Source of the DNA: Jaltomata sinuosa
Taxonomy: Eukaryota; Streptophyta; Magnoliopsida; Solanales; Solanaceae
Assembly (NCBI GenBank): GCA_003996215.1
Contig: QJPP01007528.1
Location: forward strand, 456,501 to 520,500
Length of the DNA stretch: 64,000 bases
Direction: 5' to 3'
Numbering within the stretch: position 1 is the first letter of the stretch; each line of letters begins with the position of its first letter. Below, in pieces: positions 35,346 to 45,607 of the stretch. The translations under genes were made by a program, and so were the position numbers. The notes beneath the pieces were generated by a model, which was given only the letters and a program-made list of their open reading frames with translations, was not told the origin of the DNA and did no database searches.

Positions 35346-35450
35346 AAATCATCTATAACTTAATATTAGGTGCAATATGATCATATCAATTGTTTGTAAC
35401 TAACTTGGATATGAACAATGTAAATACAAAAGTTTCTTAGCTGATTAATA

Positions 35451-35776
35451 GCATGTTTGGCCAAACTTCTGAAATTGACTTATTTCAAAAAGTGCTTTTC
35501 AAAAAAACACTTTTGATGAGAAACAATTTGTGTTTGACCAATAAATTTAAAAAGTACTTTTAGATAGCAACTAGTGTTTGGCCAAGACTTTTAAAAGTGT
35601 TTCTATGTATGTTTTTCTCAAAAGTGTTTTTCAAAAAACTACTTTTTTAGCTTTTGAAAAACAACTTGAGCTACTCCCCAGAAACACTTATTTTCTCCCA
35701 AAAGCTTGGCCAAATACCTCTTCGTCTTCTTTTTGAAATAAGCACTTTGGTCTCCCAAAAGCTTGGCCAAATAGGC
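35451..35776. mobile_element. Solanaceae MITE with GTTTGGCCAA termini
   Basis: 326-bp fold-back element: left GCATGTTTGGCCAAACTTCTGA, right TCCCAAAAGCTTGGCCAAATAGGC. AAAAGTG/CACTTTT motifs pair between the halves. TA follows and precedes the ends. Non-coding. It lies directly outside the left arm of the palindrome. Confidence 0.75.
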
Positions 35777-36116
35777 TATATGAATCAAGCATCAACTTCC
35801 TTTTCATAGATTAACTTCATTATTGGATTACTCTATCATAACCTCTACTCTATAGAGGAAAACTCAAAGAAAAGAGAACTACAAGCGGTTAGTAAATAAT
35901 GTTATAGCTTTTTCAAATAAGTTTGTCAGTCAAGCTATTAGTTTGAATTACTATATTATATATAGAACCTCTACTGTACGGGAAAAGTTTGAAAACATAA
36001 TAGAAATACAAGCAACTAATATTTATCCACTAACATTTTAACTTCCTGGATTTGCATCAATTTATACTATTTGTTCTCATAAGAGAAAGAATCAAGGAAC
36101 TGCATTAATGCTCACT

Positions 36117-37300
36117 TTACTGTGCGTTCCTACGCCTTCCTAGTCCTCGATCATTTTGTTTCTTTGTTAGCTTCTTAGATTATCCCAAGTCCTCCAAAAG
36201 TGTAGTATCTGGATTAACCCCATCCTCCTCCTTGCCCTTGAGAGCCCTCCCACGATGCTTATCTCTTGGTTGCTTTAAGTGTACCTCATCCTGATGATCA
36301 TCCAAACATAACACCTCTTTGTTTGTTGGCAGTGCTGAAACTGTACTATTATCTATTTTAGCCCTGTCCTCCTTGTACTTAAGCAGCCTCCCACAATGCT
36401 GGTCTTTTGGTTGCTCCAAGTGCACCTTTTGTTGAGGATCAGTCAAATTCAATGCCTCCTCCCTTGTTGGAAATCCCAAGGGCTTTTTCCATTTGTGCTA
36501 AATGTTGATCCCCTGAGGCACATAATGGAAATTGTTACACTTTAGAGGTACTTATTAATTTAGGTTCTGGGTCTTTGCTCAAACTTTTTATTTGTCTTTG
36601 TGCACGATCTATTTGAGATGACTTATCAACGGACACTGCCTCAAATCCTATAGGGCTTTGTAGAAGCAAAATATCAGGTTTATCATTCGCTTTATATCCA
36701 GTTACATAATTTTGTTGGCCACTTAATTTCCCATCTTCTTTATCTGTGTTAGGTTCATTATTCAACTCACATTATTCTTCACGTATTCGATTTTCGTTCC
36801 CATGATTTTCATTAACAGTGACTTCATTTTGTTTCTCATCCAACTTCTTTTATCCTCTAGCAACTTCTATATCACAATGATGCACACGTTTTTCCTCCTC
36901 TTTTTTTCATTTTCCCATGATTTCCATTTACAATGACTTCATTTTGTTGCTCATCCAACTTTTTTTGTTCTCAAACAACTTCTACATCATCATGTTGCAC
37001 ACATTTTTCCTCCTCCTTTTCATTTTTCCGCAGCTTCTTTTGTTTAATTTCCGAATTTCTCCTTCTCTTCCTCTTTATTTTTCTCTTTGGATTCAATTTT
37101 TCGTTGTCACCGAGAAGAAAAAACCGTCCTCCATCAATCATAATGATTTCTCCCTTCTCAGACATCTTTTGTAGATGATGTTTCAGTAGGGTCATACGAG
37201 CCCATGGCAAACTGCCATTCTCTTTCTTAATAAACTCAGATATTGAGTCTTCAGTGGATCCATCTTTTTCATCCAATTCCAGCAAGGCCTTTTCAATCAT
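36117..37300 (-). pseudogene. Linker-histone (H15) domain / AT-hook protein (HMGA-like), left-arm copy, 5' exon missing
   Basis: The exon opens at 37300 directly after a splice acceptor (TTGTTATAG) and starts within an H15 winged-helix domain (MIEKALLELDEKDG, SISEFIKKENGSLPWARMTLL, KHHLQKMSEKGEIIM). Next comes a Lys/Arg-rich segment, a 40-residue repeated acidic/basic unit (KLDEQQ, HDDVEVV), and C-terminal degenerate AT-hooks (HCGRLLKYKE, KHRGRALKGKEE). H15 followed by AT-hooks is the plan of plant HMGA proteins, nuclear proteins binding AT-rich DNA. Stops occur after EVV (about 36971) and elsewhere. No upstream exon is present in the arm or spacer, so this is a dead, 5'-truncated copy. Confidence 0.7.
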
Positions 37301-37718
37301 CTATAACAAAAGAAAACATTGGATTAGACTATAAACTCACATTTGATCATGGAAAATCTTCAACTATGTTGAAACTTTGAAAATGAATACAAATATAGAG
37401 ATTTTAAAACTATTCATTGTTACTCCTTAAGCGATGATAGGAAAAAGAGAATTTGCTAATCAAGTCTTTGAGGTCTGAACTTGGATTGCTACTTTGATTA
37501 GCTCTTATTAAGAAAAGAACTTTCAAAAGGAAATCTTTTTGTCTACATATAAAACCAATAACAAGGTCTAGTGAAGGTATTGACATTGTAATAAAAAAAG
37601 CAATCTCACTTTTTCCTAAATACATACAACACCAATAACGTGAAATTAACATAGTTAAAGCTTTTCCATGCACCAATGCGAGTTTATAGTCTGAATCAAT
37701 GTTTTCTTTTGTTATTAG

Positions 37719-38896
37719 ATGATTGAAAGGGTCTTGCGGGAATTGGATAAAAATGGTGGATCCACTGAAGTCTCAATATCCGAGTTTATCAAGAAAGAGC
37801 ATGACAGTTTGCCATGGGCTCATATGACCCTACTGAAACATCATCTACAAAAGATGTCTGAAAAGGAGAAATCATTATGATTGATGGAGGACAATTTTTA
37901 CTTCCTTGTGACAATGAAAACTTGAATCCAAAGAGAAAAAGAAAGAGGAAGAGAAGGAGGAATTCGGAAATTAAACAAAAGAAGCCACGCAAAAGAAAAA
38001 GGAGGAAAAACGTGTGGAACATGACGATGTAGAAGTTGTTAGAGAACAAAAGAAGTTGGATGAGCAACAAAATGAAGTCACTGTTAATGGAAATCATGGG
38101 AAAATGAAAAAAAAGGAGGAAAAGTGTGTGCATCATTATGATATAGAAGTTGTTAGAGAATAAAAGAAGTTGGATGAGCAACAAATTGAAGTCACTGTTA
38201 ATGAAAATCATGGAAACAAAAGTCGAATACATGAAGAAGAATGTGAGTTGAATAATGAATCTAATATAGATAAAGAAGATGGGAAATCAAGTGGCCAACA
38301 AAATTATATAACTGAAAATAAAGTGAATGATAAACCTGTTATTTTGCTTCTACAAAGCCCTATAGGATTTAAGGCAGTGTCCATTGAGAAGTCATCTCAA
38401 ATAGATCGTGCACAAAGACAAATAAAAGGCTGGAGCGAAAACCCAGAACCTAAATTAATAAGTACCTCTAAAGTGTAACAATTTCCATTATGTGCCTCAG
38501 TGGATCAACATTTAGCACAAATGGAAAAAGCCCTTGGGATTGCCAACAATGGAGGAGGCAATGAATTTAACTGATCCTCAACAAAAGGTGCACTTGGAGC
38601 AATCGATAGACCAACATTATGGGAGGCTGCTTAAGTACAAGGAGGACAGGGCTAAAATAGATAATAGTACAATTTCAGCATTGGCAACAAATAAAGAGGT
38701 GTTATGTTTGGATGATCATCAAGATGAGGTACACTTGAAGCAACCAAAAGATAAGCATTGTGGGAGGTCTCTCAAGGGCAAGGAGGAGGATGGGGTTGAT
38801 CCAGATACTACACTTTTGAAGGACTTGGAATTATCTAAGAAGCTAATGAAGAAACAAAATGATCTAGGTCTAGGAAGGAGTAGGAACGCACAGTAA
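37719..38896 (+). pseudogene. Linker-histone (H15) domain / AT-hook protein, right-arm copy, 5' exon missing
   Basis: Mirror copy of 36117-37300 on the other strand, opening after the acceptor TTGTTATTAG. The H15 start (MIERVLRELD, SISEFIKKEHDSLPWAHMTLL) is frameshifted by a one-base loss near 37860, so KGEII is destroyed. A TAA lies at about 38161. Later parts are open: 38170-38478 (linker), and 38534-38896 with AT-hook-like QHYGRLLKYKE and KHCGRSLKGKEE, ending GRSRNAQ. This copy keeps about 27 more C-terminal residues than the other arm. A tandem repeat of about 125 bp (38020-38220) encodes the KLDEQQ unit twice. Confidence 0.7.
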
Positions 38897-39230
38897 AGTG
38901 AGCATTACAGTTCCTCGATTATTTCTCTTAAGAGGAAAATAATATAAATTGAGATAAATCGCAGAAGTGCAAATGTTAGTGTATAAATATTAGTTGCTTG
39001 TATTTCTCTTATGTTTTCAAACTTGGCCCGTATAGTAGAGGTACTATATACAATATAGTAATTTGAACTAATAGCTTGACTGGCATACTTATTTGAAAGA
39101 AGCTATAACATATTTACTAATCACATGTAGTTCTTATTTCTTTAAGTTTTGCTCTATACAGTACGTAGAGGTTATGATAGAGTAATCCAGCAGTGAAGTA
39201 CTAATTCTATGAATAGGAAGTTGGTGGTTG

Positions 39231-40370
39231 ATTCTTAATTAATTCAGAAGCTTTTGTATTACATTATTCATCTCCAAGACATTTACTGACATTTGATCAA
39301 TCACAATTATTCTTAGTCTGAAATACAAGTGTTCATATTTATTACCATTTTGGTGTAAAACTAAAAAATTTCCTGAAGTAGAGACATTGATAGAATTTGT
39401 GAACTCTCTACAGGTTTAGCTTGTTTAGTGTTGTGAATATTAATAAAATGCTTCTTTTATCAATCAAAAAATCAATTTTACATACCTCTATCTCATTGTA
39501 GATTTAGTGTGGAAGATGAAAACTTTGATTGCTAAGGTTTATGGTATTAGACTGGAGCTTTTGGTTCAGTGAGACTCTTCCACTGATATGAAGTGATAGA
39601 TGTCTCTATTTATAGTGAACATAAGCAGCAATTGAAACAGAGACATCGCGTTCCTTTTGCAGAATAGACACGTCTTTTAGTTATTTCAACGATAGTATCC
39701 AAACTATTTCACCAGTTGTACCCATTCAAGTATTTCAGTGATAGTACCCATTCTTATATTTCAGCCGAAGCTCCCACTCAGACTCACCCTTTGAAACTTT
39801 TAGTTAAACATGTCATAACACATTATATTGCATTGTCGTCTCATTGAGGAATAAATTGGGCCAACTTTTAAGAGACAAGAAGACAGGTGAATTGCATAAG
39901 CTCAGGGGTAAGGAACCTCTAGAACCAAGTCAATGGGAGTCCAAACAAGTTTAGAAAAATACATGTTGCTTGACCTCTTACCATTTACCAACCCCATCAC
40001 AATTACTTGCATTTAGTATCTAATGTTGCCTTTTTAGCTTGTGTTCTCACGTGACCATGAATAATAATATGGATATTCATATTATCGATTGATTAATTCA
40101 TTTTTTATTCGCGTTAGTCTGTGTTCTCAAACAGTTAAATTTCTGTGCACTTAGCAATTTAAAGAATTTTACTCTATAACGTTACTTAAAAGATAACTAC
40201 ATCGTTCATGATAAGTAAGACTAGTAATTAACCTGAAAAACAGGTTATCCATCAGAACAAATTAAAATATAGTGATCAGAGTGTTTATAAGTTTAATCCA
40301 ATAACAGCTATTTCTGTCATTAACTGTCATTAACCTTCACTATGCCATCTAAATGAAATGAAAATAATTC
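39231..40370. other. Intergenic with receptor-kinase-upstream-like relics
   Basis: 39800-40035 resembles upstream DNA near 3740-3870, 5150-5190 and the 90-bp repeat at 18155-18334 (shared AGAAGACAGGTGA, AAGTCAATGGGAGTCC, TTGCTTGACCTC). No kinase coding sequence remains here. Confidence 0.4.
39606..39614 (-). promoter_or_regulatory. TATA box of a possible minus-strand transcript
   Basis: The minus strand reads TATAAATAG, followed after about 120 bases by ATGAGATAGAG and a possible donor GTATGT (near 39486). The ATG meets a stop after two codons, so this would be a non-coding leader or a dead first exon. Nothing downstream identifies a gene. Confidence 0.25.
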
Positions 40371-40700
40371 TACAAAGGTAATATATGTAACAAAGAAGAG
40401 GTAATTAATAATCTGAAGAATCGAAGAAGAATTTTTTTGACAGATATAAAACTTACTCATGTGACTACTCTGGATATAGACCTCAAGGCAATTATTTCCC
40501 ATGTCCCCTTGTTCTTGTTCAATATTTCTTGCAGAATCCTCAACAGTAGTGTGTCACAGTTATGTAATTCAACGAAAAACACGTATTGTACATGAACAAA
40601 GGAAAACAGATTCAAAGTGTAAAACCATCGATTCTTATACTCTATAGGCAATCATAATAGATTGAAACCTTATTCATTTCGAACTATCACATAACACACG
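40371..40700 (-). pseudogene. NLR C-terminal relic plus downstream spacer
   Basis: Encodes the NLR tail (EQEQGDMGNNCLEVYIQSS-type text, about 40459-40576) with the family's 3' donor (GTAAGT), then matches NLR downstream DNA found at 60076-60200 (TTCTTATACTC-ATAGGCAAT, TAGATTGAAACCTTATTC). The coding part is under 120 bp; upstream NLR sequence is gone. With 55505-55530 it marks the original NLR spacer before the nested insertions. Confidence 0.75.
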
Positions 40701-40728
40701 ACAAAAGAAAGTTGCTCGGATGGTAAGC
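40698..40728 (+). mobile_element. SINE, left part (A box), split by Copia-1
   Basis: Carries GTTGCTCGGATGGTAAGC, an A-box-like sequence. Its right part lies at 55409-55493. The whole SINE is flanked by an 11-bp target duplication TCACATAACAC at 40687-40697 and 55494-55504. Confidence 0.7.
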
Positions 40729-41109
40729 TGTAAAAAATATTAAAGTAGATTCTTTGGATATCATAGATTTTCTAGTAAGTTTCTAGAATAGTCTAGTGTA
40801 GTCACTTGGATAAGCATCTTGTAGAAATATCTAGAGTAGTGCTAGAAGATAAAGCTTACTAGAATTTTCTTGTAGATGTATCTTGAAGAATTTCTAGAAC
40901 CATCCATGAACAAGTATAAATAGGGATGGTCTTGTACATTTGTAATCAACCAAAAACAAACTCAAAGTCAAGACAGTTCAAGAAGTCTTCTTCCTTAACC
41001 AAGTTATCTTTCTAGCTTCCTCTTCTTTAGTTGAATTTTTCGATCTTAGTTAACTATCGTGGGCTAGAAGGTCTCCCCGATTATACCTTTCTTCTGCTAT
41101 TTCTCTCTA
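40729..41109 (+). repeat. 5' LTR of Copia-1
   Basis: 381 bp; matches 45239-45602 plus 55385-55403. TATA-like AGTATAAATAGGGATGG near 40912. Rich in TCTAGAA/TTCTAGA motifs (TTTCTAGAATAGTCTAG, TTTCTAGAACCATCC), which resemble heat-shock-element half-sites. Confidence 0.85.
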
Positions 41110-41122
41110 TGGTATCAGAGCC
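41110..41122 (+). other. Primer binding site of Copia-1
   Basis: TGGTATCAGAGCC directly after the 5' LTR, complementary to initiator methionine tRNA. Confidence 0.88.
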
Positions 41123-41192
41123 ACAACCATAGATTGGTTTCTGGAATTTATTTCAAGATTGGGGTAGTGGTACATTCAACTGGTTTGTTTAA

Positions 41193-44100
41193 ATGGATTT
41201 GAGCGGTCGTGATATTGGACTGAGGATGGAATTATTGAATCAGTCCAATTACAAGGTATGGAAGACATGTATGGAATCATACCTTGTGGGCGAGGATTTG
41301 TGGGATATCGTTAGTGGGAATAACACAAGTCCTCCTGATGAAGGACCAAAAAATATTAGCTCGTACAAGAAGTGGAAGCAGATTAATGCGAAGGCGGAGT
41401 TCATTCTAAAGAGGTCAATCTCCTCCAGTTTATTTGATAATATTATAACGTGTAAATCAGCTCATAAAATATGGAAGACCCTCAACCAGTTGTTCAACAA
41501 GAAGAATGAAGCTAGGCTACATGTATTGGAGAATGAATTGGCGAACACCACTCAAGGTAATCTTTCTATTGCCGAGTATTTTTTGAAGATTAAGAACTTA
41601 TGTTCTGAGATATCTTTATTGAATCCGGATGAGGCTATCTCTGAAGCAAGAATGAGAAGAATTATTGTTCGTGGTTTAAAACCTGAATATATTTCATTTG
41701 TGACATCGATTCAAGGATGGACTCAACAACCATCTTTGGAGGAATTTGAAAATTTGTTATCGTCACAGGAGTTACTAGACAAATAGTTGGCTGGTGTATT
41801 TGTCAAAGAAGGGGAAGGAAATGCTCTTGTAGCCGACAAGAGGAACTTTAAAGGAAAACTAAGATACATGCCTCACTCTCGATTCTCAGGTGGTTCAAGC
41901 ACGCCGGGAAAGAAGGAAGAGTCTTCTAACAATTATGGTGAAAGAGGCCTGTAACACCCCAAGTTTTTCGGGCTACGATTTGGAACCGTTCTAAGCATGT
42001 AGTGATGTACGAACCCAATGAATCCTATTGGACCTCGATGTTAATATCAATTCATACGTATGGGAAGTGCAGTGGATGTAAATTAAGGTCTTAAAGAACC
42101 TCTAGCACAAGTTAGTTGAAAGCTTCTCTACCGACTAAGTTTTCATATAACTTTCTAATAGGGTCAACTTCAAATGATCATTACTCCCATTATATGAACA
42201 GTTACGTGACCCATGACCCATCAAATTAAAGATTTTTTAGTCTTATTTCCAAACTACTGACCGCGCATAGATCCGAGTCCCGAGTAAAATATTATGCCTA
42301 TTTTACTAGACACTTCTCAGCTTACACGGAAATCAAATTTTGGCACGGACCAGTGGAGGTCCGTAATAAGGGAGTGTCACGGAGCCTGGCCTCCGCGATA
42401 AGCAGCGTGTCATGGAGGTTAGTCTCCGCGATAAGCAGCATTTCACGGAGCTGGCTTCTGGCGGTCCCCTTTTTGATTTCTCACGCATTTTAAGGGTCTT
42501 TTGGTCCTTTCCTTATCCAAAACCGTCCCCCACCTATTCTAGATATTCCTAAGTCCCTAAAACGTCTCATTAAAACCAAAATCATATGCTACTTTCCTCT
42601 TTTCTCATCCTCTCCAAGTCAAGAAGCAAGAAAATCTAGGGTTCAAGCCTCAAGGGTCAATTTCAAGTAATTTTCGAATCTCATTCTGTCAAAAAGGTAC
42701 GCAGAACGACCCCTTATTAAAGTACTTTCTAAAAGATATGATTTACAAGCCCTTGAGTATATACTATCATGATTTTGAACTTAGGGTTACAAGCATGGTT
42801 TTACTAGCTTTGATGAAAAGTCTTAAAATCGTTATCCCTTAACTTTTATTTGAAAATAATAAGGATTATATGATGAATGGTACTCAAAAAGGGGATTGAA
42901 AGGTTTTTACTTGTTCTTCTTAATATCCAAAAGTTTTCAAAATGATTTACGGATTTTGAAAGATATTGCTATTCTAATGGATTTTACGAATGGAATGGAT
43001 TGAGACAGAAATTATGGTTTTCATATATGAATTCTATGAAATGGGCATATTGAATTGTTGACAGACCCTATGAGTTCTATATTGATGAAAGGGATGACTT
43101 GCAAGTCTTGGTATGACGATACCAATAATGGATTATGCCCCTAACGAAATTGTATTATTGAATTATTTTTTTTATGATATTGAAAATGGTAATAAATTGG
43201 GCTCCAAGAGAATTAGATGGTTAACCTAGAAGGTATGAGTCGAATGAAGCTCATTGCTCGAAACCTATGTTTTGCTGACATAGGGATGGTTCGATCCTAA
43301 CTTTGGGCGACCTTATCTTTTCCTCTACGAGGATGATTGTGCTAGCTATATTGTATTAAAATCTTGACTCATGCGGCAAACATGGGTTGGGGCTTAACCG
43401 ATCGAGCATTGATCGGACCCATATAGCCCGTGGTGTTGAATAGAAGTCGGAGATACCATCTAGTACAAAAGTAAAGAATAGAAAAGTCTATTGTTTTCTC
43501 CTAATAGAATTTACTATGGATATTTATTGTTTATAGTATTGGAAGTATTTAAAATGCCAACTTTTCAGATAAAGCTTATTGTATCTATTTTTCTATTTTG
43601 TGTACCACTACATTCCACGTACTGACCATATTCGGGCGGCTACATCATTGTATGATGTAGGTTTAGAGGCACCTTCACGTGATACTATACAACACTAGGT
43701 TCGATCAGACATGTCCAACTTTTGGTGAGCCCTCCATCTCTCGGAAGGCTATTTAAATTCTTATTTGACTCTGGTTTTAGTTTTATGGTATTGTTGGGGT
43801 CATATCTCGACGTAGGTATTTCATTCTTATGTTAGAAGCTTCATAGACCTATGTAGATGTTGTTTAAATATTTTATTACCAACACTTGGTTAATTTTTGA
43901 CTATGTTTTAAATGATATTCTCAAATGGGTCTTTTTTCCGCAAATGCTTTATTGAATCTGATTATGATGTTATGCTTAGGGGTTTTCTCGGGCCTTCATT
44001 GGTTTGGGTTGTCCGTTATGTCCAGGGCTTGGTCTCGGGGCGTGACAAGGCCTCTTAGATGTTACCTATGTGGTAAAGTAGGACACATAAGAATATATTG

Positions 44101-44976
44101 TCGAGCCACAGAGAACAACATGGCTCAAACTTGAAAAGTCATTGAAGAAGAAGAAGAGTGTGGAGCATGCTTTGTAGCTGAGAGTCGAGCAATAGATTCC
44201 TTGGCTTCTATCAATTTTGAAAGAGTCTGGATCATGGATTCAGAATATAATGTAGTCCATCACATGGAGAAGGAAGGTACCGATGTCATTAACAAGAAGA
44301 AAGAAAATTCTGAAGACGTTCAGACTGCTGATATGGTAACTGCTATCGAGGAAATCAAAGAAGTAGAACTTGAAACTAGCAATAAAAATCTAGACGTGAA
44401 GGATGTTGAAGTAGATCCTAAACAGTGAAGGATGTTGAAGTAGATCCTGAACAGGTAGTGCCTGAAACTACATATGCCAAAGGTGACCGTTTAGAAGAAA
44501 ACATTGAGAAAAATGTATTTGAAGCTGAAGTTTTTGGTCAATCATCTGCAAAGTCAAGGTCAGTCACCGACTCAAAGCAAATACTGAAAGCAGATGGAGA
44601 ATTTAAAGACCAAATAGATGAAGAAGTTGACCTTGAAGATTCAATTTCAAATAGAAAGACAGATGCCATGATATTTGGAAGCTCTGAAGCTGACAAACAG
44701 GTTATTGAAGAGCTTGAAAGGGAATCTGGTGATGGATCCTATTATGGTGGTGAGGTTTCACAAAAAATCAATAATCAGATCGTCATTGCCTCAAATGAGG
44801 AGACTAATCCTGATGAATTTTTCTTGTATTATGGAGTTGCATTGGAAGGAGAGGTAACACAAAAAATAAACCAGGGATTTTCCAACTTTCCTATCATAAG
44901 TGTTTCTCCAGATAAAATAGTTGTCGAGGAGTTAAGAGAAAGGAGGAGCTTGAGAACTCAACAACATGAAACTTAA
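41193..44976 (+). pseudogene. Copia gag plus acidic extension, broken by a solo LTR, stops and a 29-bp duplication
   Basis: Gag starts MDLSGRDIGLRMELLNQSNY and covers the UBN2-type gag domain, open to a TAG at 41784-41786. After the solo LTR (41950-44047) it resumes with the zinc knuckle CYLCGKVGHIRIYC and a degenerate protease-like WIMDSEYNVVHHM. There the usual DSG(A/C)T active site reads DSEYN, so it is inactive. A long acidic segment follows (to 44976). A 29-bp tandem duplication at 44397-44454 shifts the frame. No pol domain follows before the purine tract near 45226, so the element was gag-only before it decayed. Confidence 0.8.
41950..44047 (+). mobile_element. Gypsy-type solo LTR
   Basis: 2098 bp starting TGTAACACCCC and ending GGGGCGTGACA, flanked by the target duplication AGGCC at 41945-41949 and 44048-44052. 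There is one LTR only and no internal region, so it arose by recombination between the two LTRs of a full element. Start and end match Gypsy (Tekay/Del-like) LTRs of the family. No coding sequence. Confidence 0.9.
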
Positions 44977-45238
44977 CAAGGAGATGACTCACTTGGTTCG
45001 CAAAGACGAAAAGGAAATATTATGAAGTCGGTACGTAATAGAGATGAAAAAATTGTCAATAAATGTTCATGTTTCTTTGCAGGACCAATGAATGAAAAAA
45101 ATCTTCATTATTTGAAGAAGCAAGAGGAGTCAGAAAAAAATTGCTAAGATGTTCATCAAGGCATGGTTCAAAACTTCGTTTGAGTTCTTCTATGACAAGC
45201 TTGGGGTAGCTTCCAAAAAATCACTTTAAGGGGGAGCG

Positions 45239-45607
45239 TGAAAAGTATTAAAGTAGATTTTTTTGGATATCATAAATTTTCTAGTAAGTTTCTAGAATAG
45301 TCTAGTGTAGTCACTTGGATAAGCATCTTGTAGAAATATCTAGAGAAGTGCTAGAAGATAAAGCTTACTAGAATTTTCTTGTAGATGTATCTAGAAGAAT
45401 TTCTAGAACTATCCATGAACAAGTATAAATAGGGATGGTCTTGTACATTTGTAATCAACCAAAAACAAACTCAAAGTCAAGAAAATTCAAGAAGTCTTCT
45501 TCCTTAACCAAGTTGTCTTTCTAGCTTCCTCTTCTTTAGTTGAATCTTTCGATCTTAGTTAACGATCTTGGTCTAGCAGAAGGTCTCCCCGATTATACCT
45601 TTCTTTT
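45239..45607 (+). repeat. 3' LTR of Copia-1, main part (tail at 55385-55403)
   Basis: Starts TGAAAAGTATTAAAGTAG after the purine tract AAGGGGGAGCG. The last about 19 bp (CTTCGGATATTTGTCTACA) are displaced to 55385-55403 by the Sirevirus insertion; they align with the 5' LTR tail CTTCTGCTATTTCTCTCTA. The Sirevirus target duplication is CTTTT/CTTCG against CTTCT in the intact LTR, one change on each side. Confidence 0.75.

Larger units (their letters stand above)
35780..39230. repeat. 3.4-kb imperfect palindrome (inverted gene duplication)
   Basis: Left arm about 35780-37382 and right arm about 37638-39230 are inverted copies with a spacer of about 255 bp. Matching pairs run the whole length: ATGAATCAAGCATCAACTTCC with GGAAGTTGGTGGTTGATTC at the outside, CTTTACTGTGCGTTCCTAC with GTAGGAACGCACAGTAAAG, and CTATAACAAAAGAAAACATTGG with CAATGTTTTCTTTTGTTATTAG near the centre. 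The arms differ by scattered substitutions and small indels, so the duplication is not recent. Each arm carries the same gene remnant. Confidence 0.9.

Noticed and set aside
36917..37178. Phe/Ser-rich hydrophobic frames on the plus strand, possible membrane protein
   Set aside because: Antisense shadows of the Lys/Glu-rich linker of the H15-domain remnant; the same applies to 37789-38232 on the minus strand.
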